Shown: one piece after another, positions 33,223 through 44,191 of the stretch
Layout: every line of letters starts with the position of its first letter
How positions within the stretch are numbered: position 1 is the first letter of the stretch
Source: Ahaetulla prasina
Lineage: Eukaryota; Chordata; Lepidosauria; Squamata; Colubridae
Direction of reading: 5' to 3'
NCBI RefSeq assembly: GCF_028640845.1
Contig: NC_080546.1
Span: forward strand, 72,149,051-72,213,050
Length of the DNA stretch: 64,000 nt
Made by a program: the position numbers and the translations under genes
Notes under the pieces: generated by a model
Told to the model about the DNA's origin: nothing
The model's database searches: none
The model's input: only the letters and a program-made list of their open reading frames with translations

Positions 33223-34833
33223 CTAGCCCAGTCCTGCGCAAATGAATAAATATGTTTTAAGCTCGCGGCGGAAGGTTCGGAGGTCCGGAAGTTGACGAAG
33301 TCCTGGGGGGAGTTCGTTCCAGAGGGTGGGAGCCCCCACAGAGAAGGCCCTTCCCCTGGGTGTCGCCAGACGACACTGCCTAGCTGACGGCACCCTGAGG
33401 AGTCCCTCTCTGTGAGAGCGCACGGGTCGGTGAGAGGTATTCGGTAGCAGTAGGCGGTCCCGTAAGTAACCCGGCCCTATGCCATGGAGCGCTTTAAAGA
33501 TGGTTACCAAAACCTTGAAGCGCACCCGGAAGGCCACAGGTAGCCAGTGCAGTCTGCGCAGGATAGGTGTCACGCGGGAGCCACGGGGGGCTCCCTCTAT
33601 CACCCGTGCAGCTGCATTCTGAACTAACTGCAGTCTCCGGATGCCCTTCAAGGGGAGCCCCACGTAGAGAGCATTGCAGTAATCCAGGCGAGACGTCACG
33701 AGGGCGTGAGTGACCGTGCATAGGGCATCCCGGTCTAGAAAGGGGCGCAACTGGCGCACCAGGCGAACCTGGTAAAAAGCTCTCCTGGAGACGGCCGTCA
33801 AATGATCTTCAAAAGACAGCCGTTCATCCAGGAGGACGCCCAAGTTGCGCACCCTCTCCATCGGGGCCAATGACTCGCCTCCGACAGTCAGCCGTGGACT
33901 CAGCTGACTGTACCGGGATGCCGGCATCCACAGCCACTCTGTCTTGGAGGGATTGAGCTTGAGCCTGTTTCTCCCCATCCAGACCCGTACGGCTTCCAGA
34001 CACCGGGACAGCACTTCGATAGCTTCGTTGGGGTGGCCCGGTGTGGAAAAGTACAGCTGGGTGTCATCCGCGTACAGCTGGTACCTCACACCAAAGCCAC
34101 TGATGATCTCACCCAGCGGCTTCATATAGATGTTGAACAGAAGGGGCGAGAGAATCGACCCCTGCGGCACCCCACAAGTGAGGCGCCTCGGAGCCGACCT
34201 CTGCCCCCCTGTCAACACCGTCTGCGACCGATCGGAGAGATAGGAGGAGAACCACCGGTAAACGGTGCCTCCCACTCCCAACCCCTCCAACCGGCGCAGC
34301 AGGATACCATGGTCGATGGTATCAAAAGCCGCTGAGAGGTCTAATAGGACCAGGGCAGAGGAACAACCCCTATCCCTGGCCCTCCAGAGATCATCCACCA
34401 ACGCAACCAAAGCCGTCTCAGTGCTGTAACCGGGCCGGAAACCGGACTGGAATGGGTCTAGATAGACAGTTTCATCCAGGTGTAAGGGAAACTGATATGC
34501 CACCATACTCTCTACAACCTTCGCCGCGAAGCGAAGGTTGGAGACCGGACGATAGTTACCTAAAACAGCCGGGTCCAAGGCAGGCTTCTTGAGGAGGGGT
34601 CTCACCACCGCCTCTTTCAAGGCGGCCGGGAAGACTCCCTCCACCAAAGAAGCACTCGTAATTGCCTGGAGCCAGCCTCGTGTCACCTCCTGAGTGGCCA
34701 GCACCAACCAGGAGGGGCACGGGTCCAGTAAACATGTGGTGGCATTCAACCTACCCAACAACCTGTCCATGTCCTCGGGAGCCACAGGGTCAAACTCATC
34801 CCATACAATGTCACCAAGACCACCCTCAGACAC
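33223..34833 (-). pseudogene. L3/CR1-type ORF2: reverse transcriptase and C-terminal domain
   Basis: 536 open codons. Motif 1 'NYRPVSNLRFAAKVVE' (93-108), 'GFRPGYSTETAL' (131-142), motif A 'LVLLDLSAAFDTIDHG' with the catalytic Asp at 165, motif B 'GVPQGSILSPLLFN' (221-234), motif C 'YADDT' (254-258, both Asp present), then 'RLKLNPSKTEWLW' and the C-terminal 'LDYCNALYVGLPLKG' to 'FRRELKTYLF'. All catalytic residues of the polymerase are intact. The first residue is only the first codon after a stop: the frame continues upstream into the linker and endonuclease. Enzyme role: primes on nicked target DNA and copies LINE RNA, and probably the SINEs here that share its 3' hairpin. Confidence 0.93.
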
Positions 34834-35115
34834 CTCCCTGAGTCACCGCAATTTTGGTCCAGACCGTCCCGGCTGAACGATTTTATCGTATAGATAACCG
34901 TTAACCTCCTCACCACGCCGGTGTAATGGGTCATCCCGTCCCCCCTGATGAAGGAGGGAACAGGTCACCCAAAACAGGGCGGCTGGGCGGTTATCTGCCG
35001 ACGCAATGAGGGAGGAGGCGAGCAACGCCGCTTCCTCAATGCCACTAGGTAAGTCCTATTATAGGACTTCACTAGTGTCCGATCAGCCTCGAACGGCTAG
35101 ACCTCCAGGAACTCT

Positions 35116-36549
35116 CTAGGCGTCTTCTCCGCGCTTCATCCCCTCAGCTCCTCGGAGAACCAAGGAGCCGGTTGGGACCTGCGCCGGGTCAGAGGTCGCA
35201 AAGGCACGACACGGTCTAAGGCCCCGCCGCGCCCGCTCCCAGGCCGCAACAAGTCCCTCAACTGTGCCGTGAGCCAGACCCTCAGGAAATGGCCCAAGCT
35301 CCGTCCGGAACCTCTCCGGGTCCATCAGGCGCCTGGGACGGAACCAACGTATTGGCTCCGTCTCCCTGCGGTGTTGAATGGCGGTCAGAAAGTCCAGGCG
35401 AAGGAGAGAGTGATCTGACCATGACAAAGGTTCAATGACTACTTCCTTCAAATCCAGATCTCTCAACCACTGACCAGAGATAAAAATCAGGTCCAGAGTG
35501 CCACCCCCAATGTGAGTAGGGCCATCCACTACTTGAGTCAGGTCCAAGGCCGTCATGGAAGCCGTGAACTCCCGAGCTGCTGTCGATGGCGAGCCGGAAG
35601 ATGGCAAGTTAAAGTCCCCCATGACTAAAAGTCTGGGGGTCTCAACTGCCACCCCAGCAAGCACCTCCAGGAGCTCGGGCAGGGCAGCTGTCACGCAGCA
35701 AGGAGCCAGGTACGCGACCAGCAAGCCCATCTGACATCTATGACCCCATCTCACAAAGAGGGATTCACATCCGGCAATCTGAGGTACAGTGGTCTCCCTC
35801 GGCTCCAGACTCTCTCTAATCACAACCGCCACCCCACCACCCCTACCCTGGCCCCTCGGCTGATGGAATGCCCGGAAACCCGGCGGGCACATTTGAACAA
35901 GGGGCACGTCACCTTCTATGCCCAACCAGGTCTCTGTAATGCCCATAAGGTCCTCGGCACCCCCCTGGATAAGATCGTAAATCAGGGGGGCCTTATTGAC
36001 CACGGACCGTGCGTTGCACAACATCAGCCAAAGGCCAGGGCTCTGAGGGTCCTGACCATCCGGGGAACGGGAGAAGTTTGAGGGCTCGGGACGCGCGATC
36101 GCCTGCAAACATCGAGCACACGTCCCCATAACACGATATGAGCCCCCACTTCCGCCATATCTGCCCTTCCCCCTTACCGTGGAAATAGCACCACCCTCAA
36201 CCGATGGAACACAAACACCCCCCGTGACCCTCGGACCTATTAACTTACCGCCACGAGCATGCGCAGGAACTGGATCCCCACCCGACGGGTTTCCCCCAAT
36301 ACCCGCCCTTTCCCTCCCACCCCTTAAAAATGCCCTATCTAAAAAACCCCAGAGGCTCTTCCTCTTCGCATGCCACCTCTGTGGGTCCCAAAACCCGTCA
36401 TAGAGGCCGGCCCTCGGTAACGAAGCGGGCCATTCCTGCGAGGCGGGGGCACCTCGCAGGCGCAAGAGTTCTTGTGCAGCGTAACGCATAGAAAAGTACG
36501 AATCGGTGAATCGGTGAATAAGATGGCAAAATCCCAGGTGGTAGGACAT
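35116..36549 (-). pseudogene. L3/CR1-type ORF2: APE-type endonuclease
   Basis: 477 codons. Residues ~1-175 are Gly/Arg-rich with no clear fold. The endonuclease follows: 'LMLCNARSVVNKAP' (catalytic Asn), 'LMGITETWLG' (Glu), 'LLVMGDFNLPS' (GDFN), 'GGTLDLIFIS', and 'SWSDHSLL' carrying the essential SDH. All signature residues are present. The frame ends at a TAG. Reading on in the same frame, TGA, TAA, TAG and another TGA appear before the RT frame opens at 34833, so the ORF2 polyprotein is interrupted only in the 282-nt linker. Confidence 0.9.
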
Positions 36550-37198
36550 TGGGAGATGGTAAAGCCTCCAAGGGATGTCCAGATGTCAAGTAGGACAAAT
36601 AAAAGCCGGAACTGGATAATAAAGATGATACAGCCAAATAGGTAGCACAAAGGCCTCCATGGTTAAACCTATGGATAAAGTCCCTACAAAAGGTCTTAAC
36701 AAGGCAGAAACTACCATCCATAGTCACAGTCTGTGGTCCAGTTGTTAATTACCTTCAGCCTGGGAAGGAGGTTTGTCATAGCCGGAGATATTTTTAAGAA
36801 TTTTCCACATGTTTGCTGGTTCATTTGCTAAAAACTGATTCTTTAGCTTTTCAGAGTAGCTTCTTTTTGCTGCTCTGATCTCCCTTGCTAGTGCATTTCT
36901 GGCCTGATTGTACAGCATTTTATCACCTTTTCTGTAGGCTTCCTCTTTGGAATGTCGTAGCTGCTTAAGTTTAGGTGTGAACCAAGGTTTGTTGTTACTG
37001 TATATTCACAAGTTCCTTGTAGGTACACATAGGTCTTCACAGAAGCTGACATACGATGTTACAGTATCTGTGAGTTCATCCAGGTCTGCAGAGGTATCTT
37101 CAAAAATATTCCAATCAGTGTAGTTAAAGCATGCCTGTAGCTTTAATTTTGACTCCTCCGTCTAGGTCTTCACTGATTTAATTGTTGGTTTTGTGGTT

Positions 37199-38242
37199 TT
37201 AAGTCTTTGCCTGTAAGCAGGTACAAGGTGAATCATGCAATGATCCTACAGCTGCACGTGGTAAAGACCGATAAGCATCTTTTAGTGTTGTGTAGCAATG
37301 GTCTAAAGTATTCTTGCCTCTGGTGGGACAATTGACATGCTGAAAGTATTTTGGTAGCTCTTTCCTTAAGTTTGCCTTGTTTAGATCTCCCAAAACAATG
37401 GCCAGTGAATCAGGGTATTTGGCTTCAGCCTCCATGATTTGGTCAGCTAGAGTTCGTAATGCCTTGTTTATACAGGCTTGTGTTGGGACATAAACAGCAA
37501 TTAGAAGAAATGAGGAAAATTCATGAGGCGAATAGTACAGTTTGCAGTTGATAATTAAAGTCTCTAAATTGTTGTCACAGAATTTGTAAATTACTGTTAA
37601 ATCTTGACACCAGTTGTTGTTAATATATAGGCATAAGCCTTCTCCTTTCTTTTTACCAGATGTTTCTGTAATCCTGTCTGATCGTTCAATCTCAAACCCT
37701 GGAATGTTCAGGCTGCTATCTTCAATTGATTCATTTAACCAGGTTTCAGAAAAGCATAGGACTGCTGAATTGCGAAAATCAGAATAGTATTTGTTTAAGG
37801 GGAGTATTTCATCCATCTTATTTGCAAGTGAACATATATTTGTTAGGAAAATTGAAGGCAGAGGAATTTTAATGCAATTTCTTAATCTGTTTAAGATCCC
37901 AGCTCGTTTACCTCTCTTCCTTTGCTTCCGTTGTTTGGTTTTTTTAGTAATCCATGGCTCCGTGGGAATTGCCTCCTCCTGTGTTAGAATCTCCTCCGTG
38001 TTTCTAAAGACAGGCAGGGGTGAGATAAAAGAAAGCTGCTCCTTAAAGAAATGTTGCTTAATTTTTAGCAGATGGTCTCGTGAGTAGGAAATCCGTAGTG
38101 AGTCACAGAGAACAATTAGAAATAAAGAAACCATTAGAGAGCATTTCACCGAGGCAGCCTTCGTCGGCACCATCTTGAATGTGAAGTATTTTAATGTAAA
38201 CTGTTTTAAACTGAAATAAATGGATTGTGGACAGTTAAGCAT
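37199..38242 (-). pseudogene. Rex1-like ORF2 N-terminus: APE-type endonuclease
   Basis: 347 codons. After a basic N-terminal ~110 residues ('KKTKQRKQRKRGKRAG') comes an exonuclease-endonuclease-phosphatase fold: 'LTNICSLANKMDEI' with catalytic Asn ~135, 'LCFSETWLN' with Glu ~166, 'IVLGDLNKANL' (GDxN at 285-288) and 'NTLDHCY' ~312. The final Ser-Asp-His motif is degraded to 'SLHD' near 333. The enzyme nicks target DNA for target-primed reverse transcription. Met 24 is an alternative start. The frame is lost at 37199 and the linker to the RT carries further breaks. Confidence 0.85.
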
Positions 38243-38540
38243 AACTGCTGAAACTTACAATTCATATTCACAGTTGGAGCAGTTTAAGCTAACAACCTTA
38301 AGTTAAGATAGGACAGACTGATAAAAATGGACATCCTCCCTGAAAGGCAATTATTTATATTTCAAAAACAACCAAAGACAAATTATGGGAGAATATAAAT
38401 CTGAAGCATAAATATTGAGTCTAACATAAATTCTTATTAAAATGGATGGAAGGAAAATGTTGATTTCCCAATGGAAACTGGATCCAGGAATATAGTCTGT
38501 GACTAGCCCTCTGAATTCAATAGAGACAGTGTAGATTTCT

Positions 38541-38875
38541 GAGGGGCGGCTTTATGGCTCAGTGGTTAGTGTTAGATGTTAGGTTTGTCATCTGGAAAAG
38601 TGACAGCCGAGGTTTGAGACCCGAGTGCCATGCAACAGGGTGAACTCCCATTCTTCCCCTAGCTCCTGCCAACCTCTCAGTTTGAAAGCATGCAAATGCG
38701 AGCAGATAAATAGGTACTGCTTCCCTGGGAAAGCTTACTATGTTCCATACTTTCATGCTGGCCACATGATGACAGAAGTGTCTCTCAAACAACGCAGGCT
38801 TCTAGGCTGAGAATCAGATATGAATACCACTCCTTTGAGTTGGTCATGACTGGACTGGACAAATGTGACTGTTTC
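38541..38875 (+). mobile_element. Sauria-type SINE
   Basis: The tRNA-like head 'GGCTTTATGGCTCAGTGGTT' and B-box region 'aggtttgagacccgagtgcc' are followed by 'gggtgaactcccattc', 'tgccaacctctcagtttgaa', 'gctggccacatgatgacaga' and 'gagttggtcatgactgg'. This is the order of the squamate Sauria SINE, whose tail is related to Bov-B LINEs. Somewhat diverged, near full-length. A good marker for Squamata. Confidence 0.88.
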
Positions 38876-39029
38876 ATTTAAACCATACAGAGAGTATTAC
38901 ATTTAGTTTATTAATGCAGCAATGATGTCTTTTGGAACAGGTTGAAAAATCTCACTGCCAAGAGTCATTTTGCAGCTGGGTGGCATCTAAATCTAATGAA
39001 ACGAGCATGCAAATGAACCAAGGCATGCC

Positions 39030-39166
39030 CCAAAGATGCTTTTTCAGGAGGCAACTGGACTTTTTTTTTTCCTTTGAAGATATTTTGCTTCTCATTCAAG
39101 AAACAAGAAAGTCCAGTTGCTTCCTGAAAAAGCACCTTTGGGACAACCATGACCTGGATGACTGAG
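39030..39166. mobile_element. Foldback (inverted-repeat) element
   Basis: The arms 'tttttcaggaggcaactgga' and 'tccagttgcttcctgaaaaa', plus 'caaagatgc'/'gcacctttg', pair around a spacer containing 'tcctttgaagatattttgct'. The 3' flank 'gacaaccatgacctggatga' is shared with 12596-12720. Non-coding. Confidence 0.7.
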
Positions 39167-39396
39167 AATTTTTTAACTATACAATTTGGGATGAATACCC
39201 TTTGAATGGTGTGGGAGTAGGAAGGGATTTCCAGAGGAAAAATTGCAGACTACAGGAACCAGGAGTACTCAGGGGATCCTGAGGACACAGATAAACCTCC
39301 AAGTGCTTCAGCTACTCCCTAAAAGGAGGCAGATTACCAGCTGTTTGCAAGGATAAAATCCTTCCATTCACTACTATGCTGTCAGAGCTGAAGGAG

Positions 39397-39417
39397 CTTC
39401 TTCTTCTTCTTCTTCTT

Positions 39418-39515
<98 letters not shown>
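39397..39515. repeat. (CTT)n-(ATT)n compound microsatellite
   Basis: About 16 CTT units change abruptly into about 22 ATT units, directly attached to an L3-type LINE 3' end. The array gives poly-Leu/Ile and poly-Asn/Lys frames that are not genes. Confidence 0.95.
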
Positions 39516-39516
<1 letters not shown>

Positions 39517-39735
39517 TCGATTTTTATACCGCCCTTCTCCCGAAGGACTCAGGGCGGTGTACAGCCAGATTATAAAAAACAATACAATATACAGATTAAA
39601 ACAGAAAGTTAAAATAACATATTCTATAAATGGCCGAAAATTTAAAACCGTCAAATTTAACCCATAAAATTCATAAAATACCCCAATTAAAATTATTTAA
39701 AATTCAAAAAGTTTAAAAAATTTAGGCCTTGGATT
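39516..39735 (-). mobile_element. L3/CR1-type LINE 3' end
   Basis: The hairpin 'ataccgcccttctcccgaag'...'cagggcggtgtacagcc' and an A-rich 3' UTR, without coding sequence. Its tail is the compound CTT/ATT array instead of the usual (TTTA)n. Confidence 0.85.
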
Positions 39736-39757
39736 ACAGGCTCTATAGACTTTTAGC

Positions 39758-39893
39758 CAGTGGTGGGATTCATGTAATTTAACAACCGGTTCTCTGTCCT
39801 AATGATTTCTTCCAACAACCAGTTGCCAAACTGCTCAGAAAGTTAACAACCGGTTCTCCCGAAGTGGTGCGAACTGGCTGAATCCCACCACTG
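39758..39893. mobile_element. hAT-type MITE with perfect 8-bp TSD
   Basis: Ends CAGTGGTGGGATTCA and TGAATCCCACCACTG are a perfect 15-bp inverted repeat. CTTTTAGC flanks both sides (39750-39757; 39894-39901). The interior carries 'aacaaccggttctc' twice. Confidence 0.94.
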
Positions 39894-39901
39894 CTTTTAG
39901 C

Positions 39902-41149
39902 TGAACAAAAGCATGATTCATGCTCAAAGTTCCCTTATATGTGTGATCATAATCTATCTTAAACAAAGTTAAACAGATACTTAAAACCAGCAAAAAAAAG
40001 CAATTAAATATTTCATATAACCTATAGAAAAGTTCTCTTTTCTTCCTCTTCATTTTAATATGAAGCATTAAATATTTTATATTTAAAAATATAAATTATG
40101 TACATCACAAAATTAATATATATCACCTTTAAGAATGTCTTTATAATAATAATGGTAATTTCTAGATTCTAGATGAGGCAGTATGAAAGATTGCCTCATC
40201 TGGCATTATTATACAATGAATTTTCTTTCTGCTTTCTTCTATTTTGCCCCACAGAAATTTCTCTTTTCCTTTTTAGAATATAATTTATTTAAGATTATGG
40301 CAGCAAAATGAATAATCCTTTTTCAAACAAAATATATACATCAGCTATCAAAAAATATATAATCTCCTTGCAGTCATAGCCATATATCATTTATTTATGT
40401 GAAAACAGAAGGTACAAAGAAGTAGTTTAACTATAAAATTAGCATCTGCCGATGGCATTTTACTTAAGATTCCATGCTATTGAAAAAAGAAGAAAGGATA
40501 GGGTTCTATTATTTGAAACATATTCACTCTTAAAGTAAGCTAATATTTTTTCTATAATCACTGAGTTTATATATCTATAAACCACTGATTCTCATGAGAG
40601 CATTTTATCGATTTATTGGGTTTATGAAACACTTATTCACAAATGAAAGTAAACTTTAAAAAAACAGGAGGGAGGATTCTTCTCTCTTGTTGAAAATAAA
40701 GGGGTGATAATTTAGCCTGAAAGTTGTAGCTATAGCCTCACAGGACTTCTATGTCAATATTAAGGGGAAAACAATCTGTCTGTAAGAAACTGGCTTTTCC
40801 TCTAGTACAGAAGAAACATATTATTTGTTTTCTTTAAAAAAAAATACTTAAAACAAATCTACAGTATTCAAAATCAAATCAAAACTTAAGTTGAAACCTA
40901 AATTTTTCAAAAATATTTCAACCCTAACAAACAGTGCTCAATATTAGGCATTGTACCAAAGTTTTAACCATTGTGTTTGGTTAAATTGAAGTGTTGTAAG
41001 GCTTGTACAATGAAAAGTAGGTTTGCTGGACAGCTGATCATTAATTTATATGGAAGGAGACAAGCAGGATGAGCAATTTGTCAGTAACTGTCATCATCTA
41101 CCAATTAATATAGTTATTACATACTCATACTCATATATATGCTTATATA
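39902..41149. other. AT-rich DNA, no supported gene
   Basis: No repeat family or domain-bearing frame recognised. Confidence 0.4.
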
Positions 41150-41215
41150 CTGTATAATTATTTCATGCTTTTGCTTATATATACTGTGTGACAAAATAAA
41201 TAAATAAATAAATAA
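41150..41215 (+). mobile_element. CR1-like LINE 3' tip
   Basis: 'gcttatatatactgtgtgac' then (AAATA)n matches the LINE ends at 44750-44835 and 7184-7285, here without PLE sequence. Confidence 0.5.
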
Positions 41216-41489
41216 AATAAACATTGTATAGTTACATACTAAGTCTCTCTCTCTCTACCTCCCTCCCCCTCTCTCTCTCAAAGTTTGCAATCAAATTGTA
41301 AATAAACTTATCTCTTGCTTTAAAGGCATTTACTTCAAACATCAGTATTATCCATTTCCTAGTTGCACGCAGGAAAGCAAAGATATTATCTTTCCTTTGT
41401 GTTAGCCAAATATGTACTTTATAAAGAATTATTGATGAAATAAGTAATAAGATGTTATAATGGCTATTTCCTATAACTCATCACTATTA

Positions 41490-42862
41490 TTTATTTATTT
41501 ATTTTATTTATTATTTATTATTTATTAATCATATTTATATACCGCCCTATCTCCCGAAGGACTCAGGGCGGTTCACAGGCATTTAAAAACATATAAATAT
41601 AAATACAGAATAAAAACAATTAAGAAACTTATTTTAAAGCCCGTTAATTAAAATATACAAATAAAACCCAATTAAAACCCATGAATTTAAAACCTAGCTC
41701 AGTCCTGCACAATTAAATAAGTATGTTTTAAGCCCGCGGCGGAAGGTCCGAAGGTCCGGAAGCTGGCGGAGTCCGGGGGGAAGTTCGTTCCAAAGGGTGG
41801 GAGCCCCCACAGAGAAGGCCCTTGCCCTGGGCGTCGCCAGACGACATTGCCTCGCTGACGGCACCCTGAGGAGACCCTCTCTGTGAGAGCGCACGGGTCG
41901 GTGAGAGGTATTCGGTAGCAGTAGGCGGTCCCGTAAGTAACCCGGCCCAATGCCATGGAGCGCTTTAAAGGTGGTCACCAAGACCTTGAAGCGCACCCGG
42001 AAGGCCACAGGTAGCCAGTGCAGTCTGCGCAGGATGGGTGTTATACGGGAGCCACGAGGGGCTCCATCTATCACCCGCGCAGCCGCGTTCTGGACTAACT
42101 GCAGCCTCCGGATGCCCTTCAAGGGAAGCCCCATGTAGAGAGCATTGCAGTAATCCAGGCGAGACGTCACGAGTGCGTGAGTGACCGTGCATAGGGCATC
42201 CCGGTCCAGAAAGGGGCGCAACTGGCGTACCAGGCGAACCTGGTAGAACGCTCTCCTGGAGACGGCCGTCAAATGGTCTTCTAGAGACAGCCGTTCGTCC
42301 AGGAGGACGCCTAAGTTGCGGACCCTTTCCATCGGGGCCAATGACTCGCCACCGATGGTCAGCCGCGGATTAAGCTGACTGTACCGGGATGCCGGCATCC
42401 ACAACCACTCTGTCTTGGCGGGATTGAGCTTGAGCCTGTTTCTCCCCATCCAGACCCGTACGGCCTCCAGACACCGGGACAGCACTTCGATAGCTTCGTT
42501 GGGGTGGTCCGGTGTAGAAAAGTACAGCTGGGTGTCATCCGCATACAGCTGATACTTCACACCGAAACCACTGATGATCTCACCCAGCGGCTTCATGTAG
42601 ATGTTAAACAGGAGGGGCGAGAGAATCGACCCCTGCGGCACCCCACAAGTGAGGCGCCTCGGAGTCGACCTCTGCCCCCCTGTCAACACCGACTGCGACC
42701 GGTCGGAGAGATAGGAGGAGAACCACCGATAAACGGTGCCTCCCACTCCCAATCCCTCCAACCGGCGCAGCAGGATACCATGGTCGATGGTATCGAAAGC
42801 CGCTGAGAGGTCTAATAGGACCAGGGCAGAGGAGCAACCCCTATCCCTGGCCCTCCAGAGAT
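41490..42862 (-). mobile_element. L3/CR1-type LINE, 5'-truncated
   Basis: (TTTA)n-like tail, the 3' hairpin, a short UTR and the RT/C-terminal coding part, closely matching 32997-34390. It is cut at 42862 inside the RT, where a LINE in the opposite orientation begins. Confidence 0.92.
41694..42761 (-). pseudogene. L3/CR1-type RT fragment
   Basis: 355 codons starting after motif A. 'GVPQGSILSPLLFN' (motif B), 'YQLYADDTQLYFS' (motif C), 'RLKLNPAKTEWLW' and the full C-terminal domain to 'TYLFNCAGLS' are intact. It differs from the 33223-34833 frame at only scattered residues. Motif A lies on the other side of the truncation or a frame break, so there is no functional enzyme. Confidence 0.9.
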
Positions 42863-43536
42863 ATTAGACCTTGGAGTTTTCATGTCAAATGATCTAAGTG
42901 CCAAAGCCCACTGCAATTACATAGCAAAAAAGGCTCTAAGAGTTGTAAACCTAATCTTGCATAGCTTCTTTTCCAAAAACACTACACTACTAACCAGAGC
43001 ATATAAAACATTTGCTAGACCAATTCTAGAATACAGCTCGCCTGTTTGGAACCCTCACCATATCTCTGACATCAATACAATTGAACGTGTCCAGAAATAT
43101 TTTACAAAAAGAGTTCTCCATTCCTCTGTAAACAACAAAATACCTTACCCCACCAGACTTGAAATCCTGGGCTTGGAAAACTTGGAACTCTGTCACCTTC
43201 GACAAGACCTAAGTTTAACCCATAGAATCATCTATTGTAATGTCCCTCCTGTTAAAGACTACTTCAGCTTTAATTGCAATAATACTAGAGCAACTAATAG
43301 ATTTAAACTTAATGTCAACTGCTTTAATCTAGATTGCAGAAAATATGACTTCTGTAACAGAATCATCAGTGCTTGGAATACTTTACCTGACTCTGTGGTC
43401 TCTTCTCATAATCCTAAAAGCTTTAACCAAAAACTTTCTACTATTGACCTCACCCCATTCCTAAGAGGACCATAAGGGGCGTGCATAAGCGCACAAACGT
43501 GCCTACCGTTCTTGTCCTATTGTTTTTCTTTTCTTC

Positions 43537-43537
<1 letters not shown>
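42863..43537 (+). mobile_element. CR1-like LINE, 5'-truncated
   Basis: Begins 'attagaccttggagttttc' directly against the 5' end of the minus-strand L3 copy, encodes the ORF2 C-terminus, and reaches a 3' UTR ending 'cttttcttcttcatatata'. The distal UTR and tail are at 44750-44835, beyond the PLE palindrome. Confidence 0.87.
42882..43475 (+). pseudogene. CR1-like ORF2 C-terminal domain
   Basis: 197 codons: 'SNDLSAKAHCNYIAKKALR', 'LLTRAYKTFARPILEYSSP', 'VWNPHHISDINTIERVQKYF', 'LEILGLENLELCHLRQDLS', 'RIISAWNTLPDSVVSSHNP', end 'FLRGP'. This is the region after the RT palm in CR1/jockey proteins; no catalytic motif is included. It is the best-preserved copy of this family here and the reference used for the minus-strand copy at 9120-10450. 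Confidence 0.87.

Positions 43538-43620
<83 letters not shown>
43538..43620. repeat. (TA)n array, ~41 units
   Basis: A pure TA run between the LINE 3' UTR and the PLE terminus. Confidence 0.97.
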
Positions 43621-43626
<6 letters not shown>

Positions 43627-44169
43627 TTCTGAGGTTTTCACGGGTGTTTGTATATAGGTCTTTGGTTGTTGGGTTTTCTCCGTGTAAAATTGGAAGTGTC
43701 TTGGCGACGTTTGACGAAGTCTCATTCGTCATCTTCAGGCTTCAACCGTGCTTCTGGGAGCAATGTGTGATCAGCTGTTTCTTCCTTTTAACTGCTAGTG
43801 GGGTTTGAACTGATTGGGTGGGAGCTTGGCTGTGCTCTGATTGGATGGGGGTTTTTCTGTGCTCTGATTGGCTGGGGGTGTGTCCTGTGTTGGTGGGGGC
43901 TTGGTTGTGCTCAGTCTAATCTGTGCTGCAGGGGGATTTGAGCTGGTGAGCTGCACTGCTGCTGTTTGGCTTCGTGGTCGTGCTACATCTTCGTAGTGGG
44001 TGTCAGTCTGCTGCATGTATGGATTGGAGGGGTTTGAAGTGGCTAATGTTGCAGCTGCGGTCTGGCTTCTGGTCCTTGGTCGTGCTTCCTGATCAGTGTG
44101 GGTTTGGGTGTGCTTTCTGGGTGGATGTGTGGTGGTGACATCCTGTGTGGACCTCGTGAGTGTGGGTCT
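43621..44169 (-). mobile_element. PLE copy, left arm of large palindrome
   Basis: Minus-strand PLE from the terminus ('tttgttttctgaggttttca') through a damaged hammerhead-like core (~43705-43742) and the Pro/Thr-rich tail coding, up to the segment just downstream of the GIY-YIG domain. No nuclease motifs are included. Several short deletions fall at CG-containing sites relative to the 7.6-kb copy. Confidence 0.88.
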
Positions 44170-44191
44170 TCCTAACACGAGGAATGACACC

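Larger units (their letters stand above)
32997..36737 (-). mobile_element. L3/CR1-type LINE inserted in the Rex1-like LINE
   Basis: 3741 bp flanked by CCAGTTGTT at 32988-32996 and 36738-36746, a 9-bp TSD. The 3' end (left) is (TTTA)n plus the hairpin 'taccgccctatctcccgaag'...'cagggcgg'. ORF2 covers 36549-33223 in a single frame with five stops in the linker. The coding part is GC-rich compared with its surroundings, and it is the least decayed LINE here, so this is a fairly young insertion. No ORF1 is visible. Confidence 0.93.
31187..38290 (-). mobile_element. Rex1/Babar-like LINE, split by an L3-type LINE
   Basis: The 3' end lies at the left: (AGAAT)n (31189-31213) and the shared 3' UTR, then RT coding to ~32870. 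It continues to 32996, is broken by the 32997-36737 insertion, and resumes at 36747 with more ORF and the endonuclease to 38242. Removing the insertion leaves a ~3.4-kb LINE, the longest copy of the pentanucleotide-tailed family in the window. The name rests on motif similarity to Rex1/Babar ('NYRPVALTS..MKTFERL', '[10 protein letters not shown]'); snake literature may list it under another name. Confidence 0.85.

Noticed and set aside
41950..42837. Additional frames on both strands within the L3-type LINE (similarly 33494-35025 and 35740-36403)
   Set aside because: Shadows of the RT and endonuclease frames caused by the GC-rich coding sequence.
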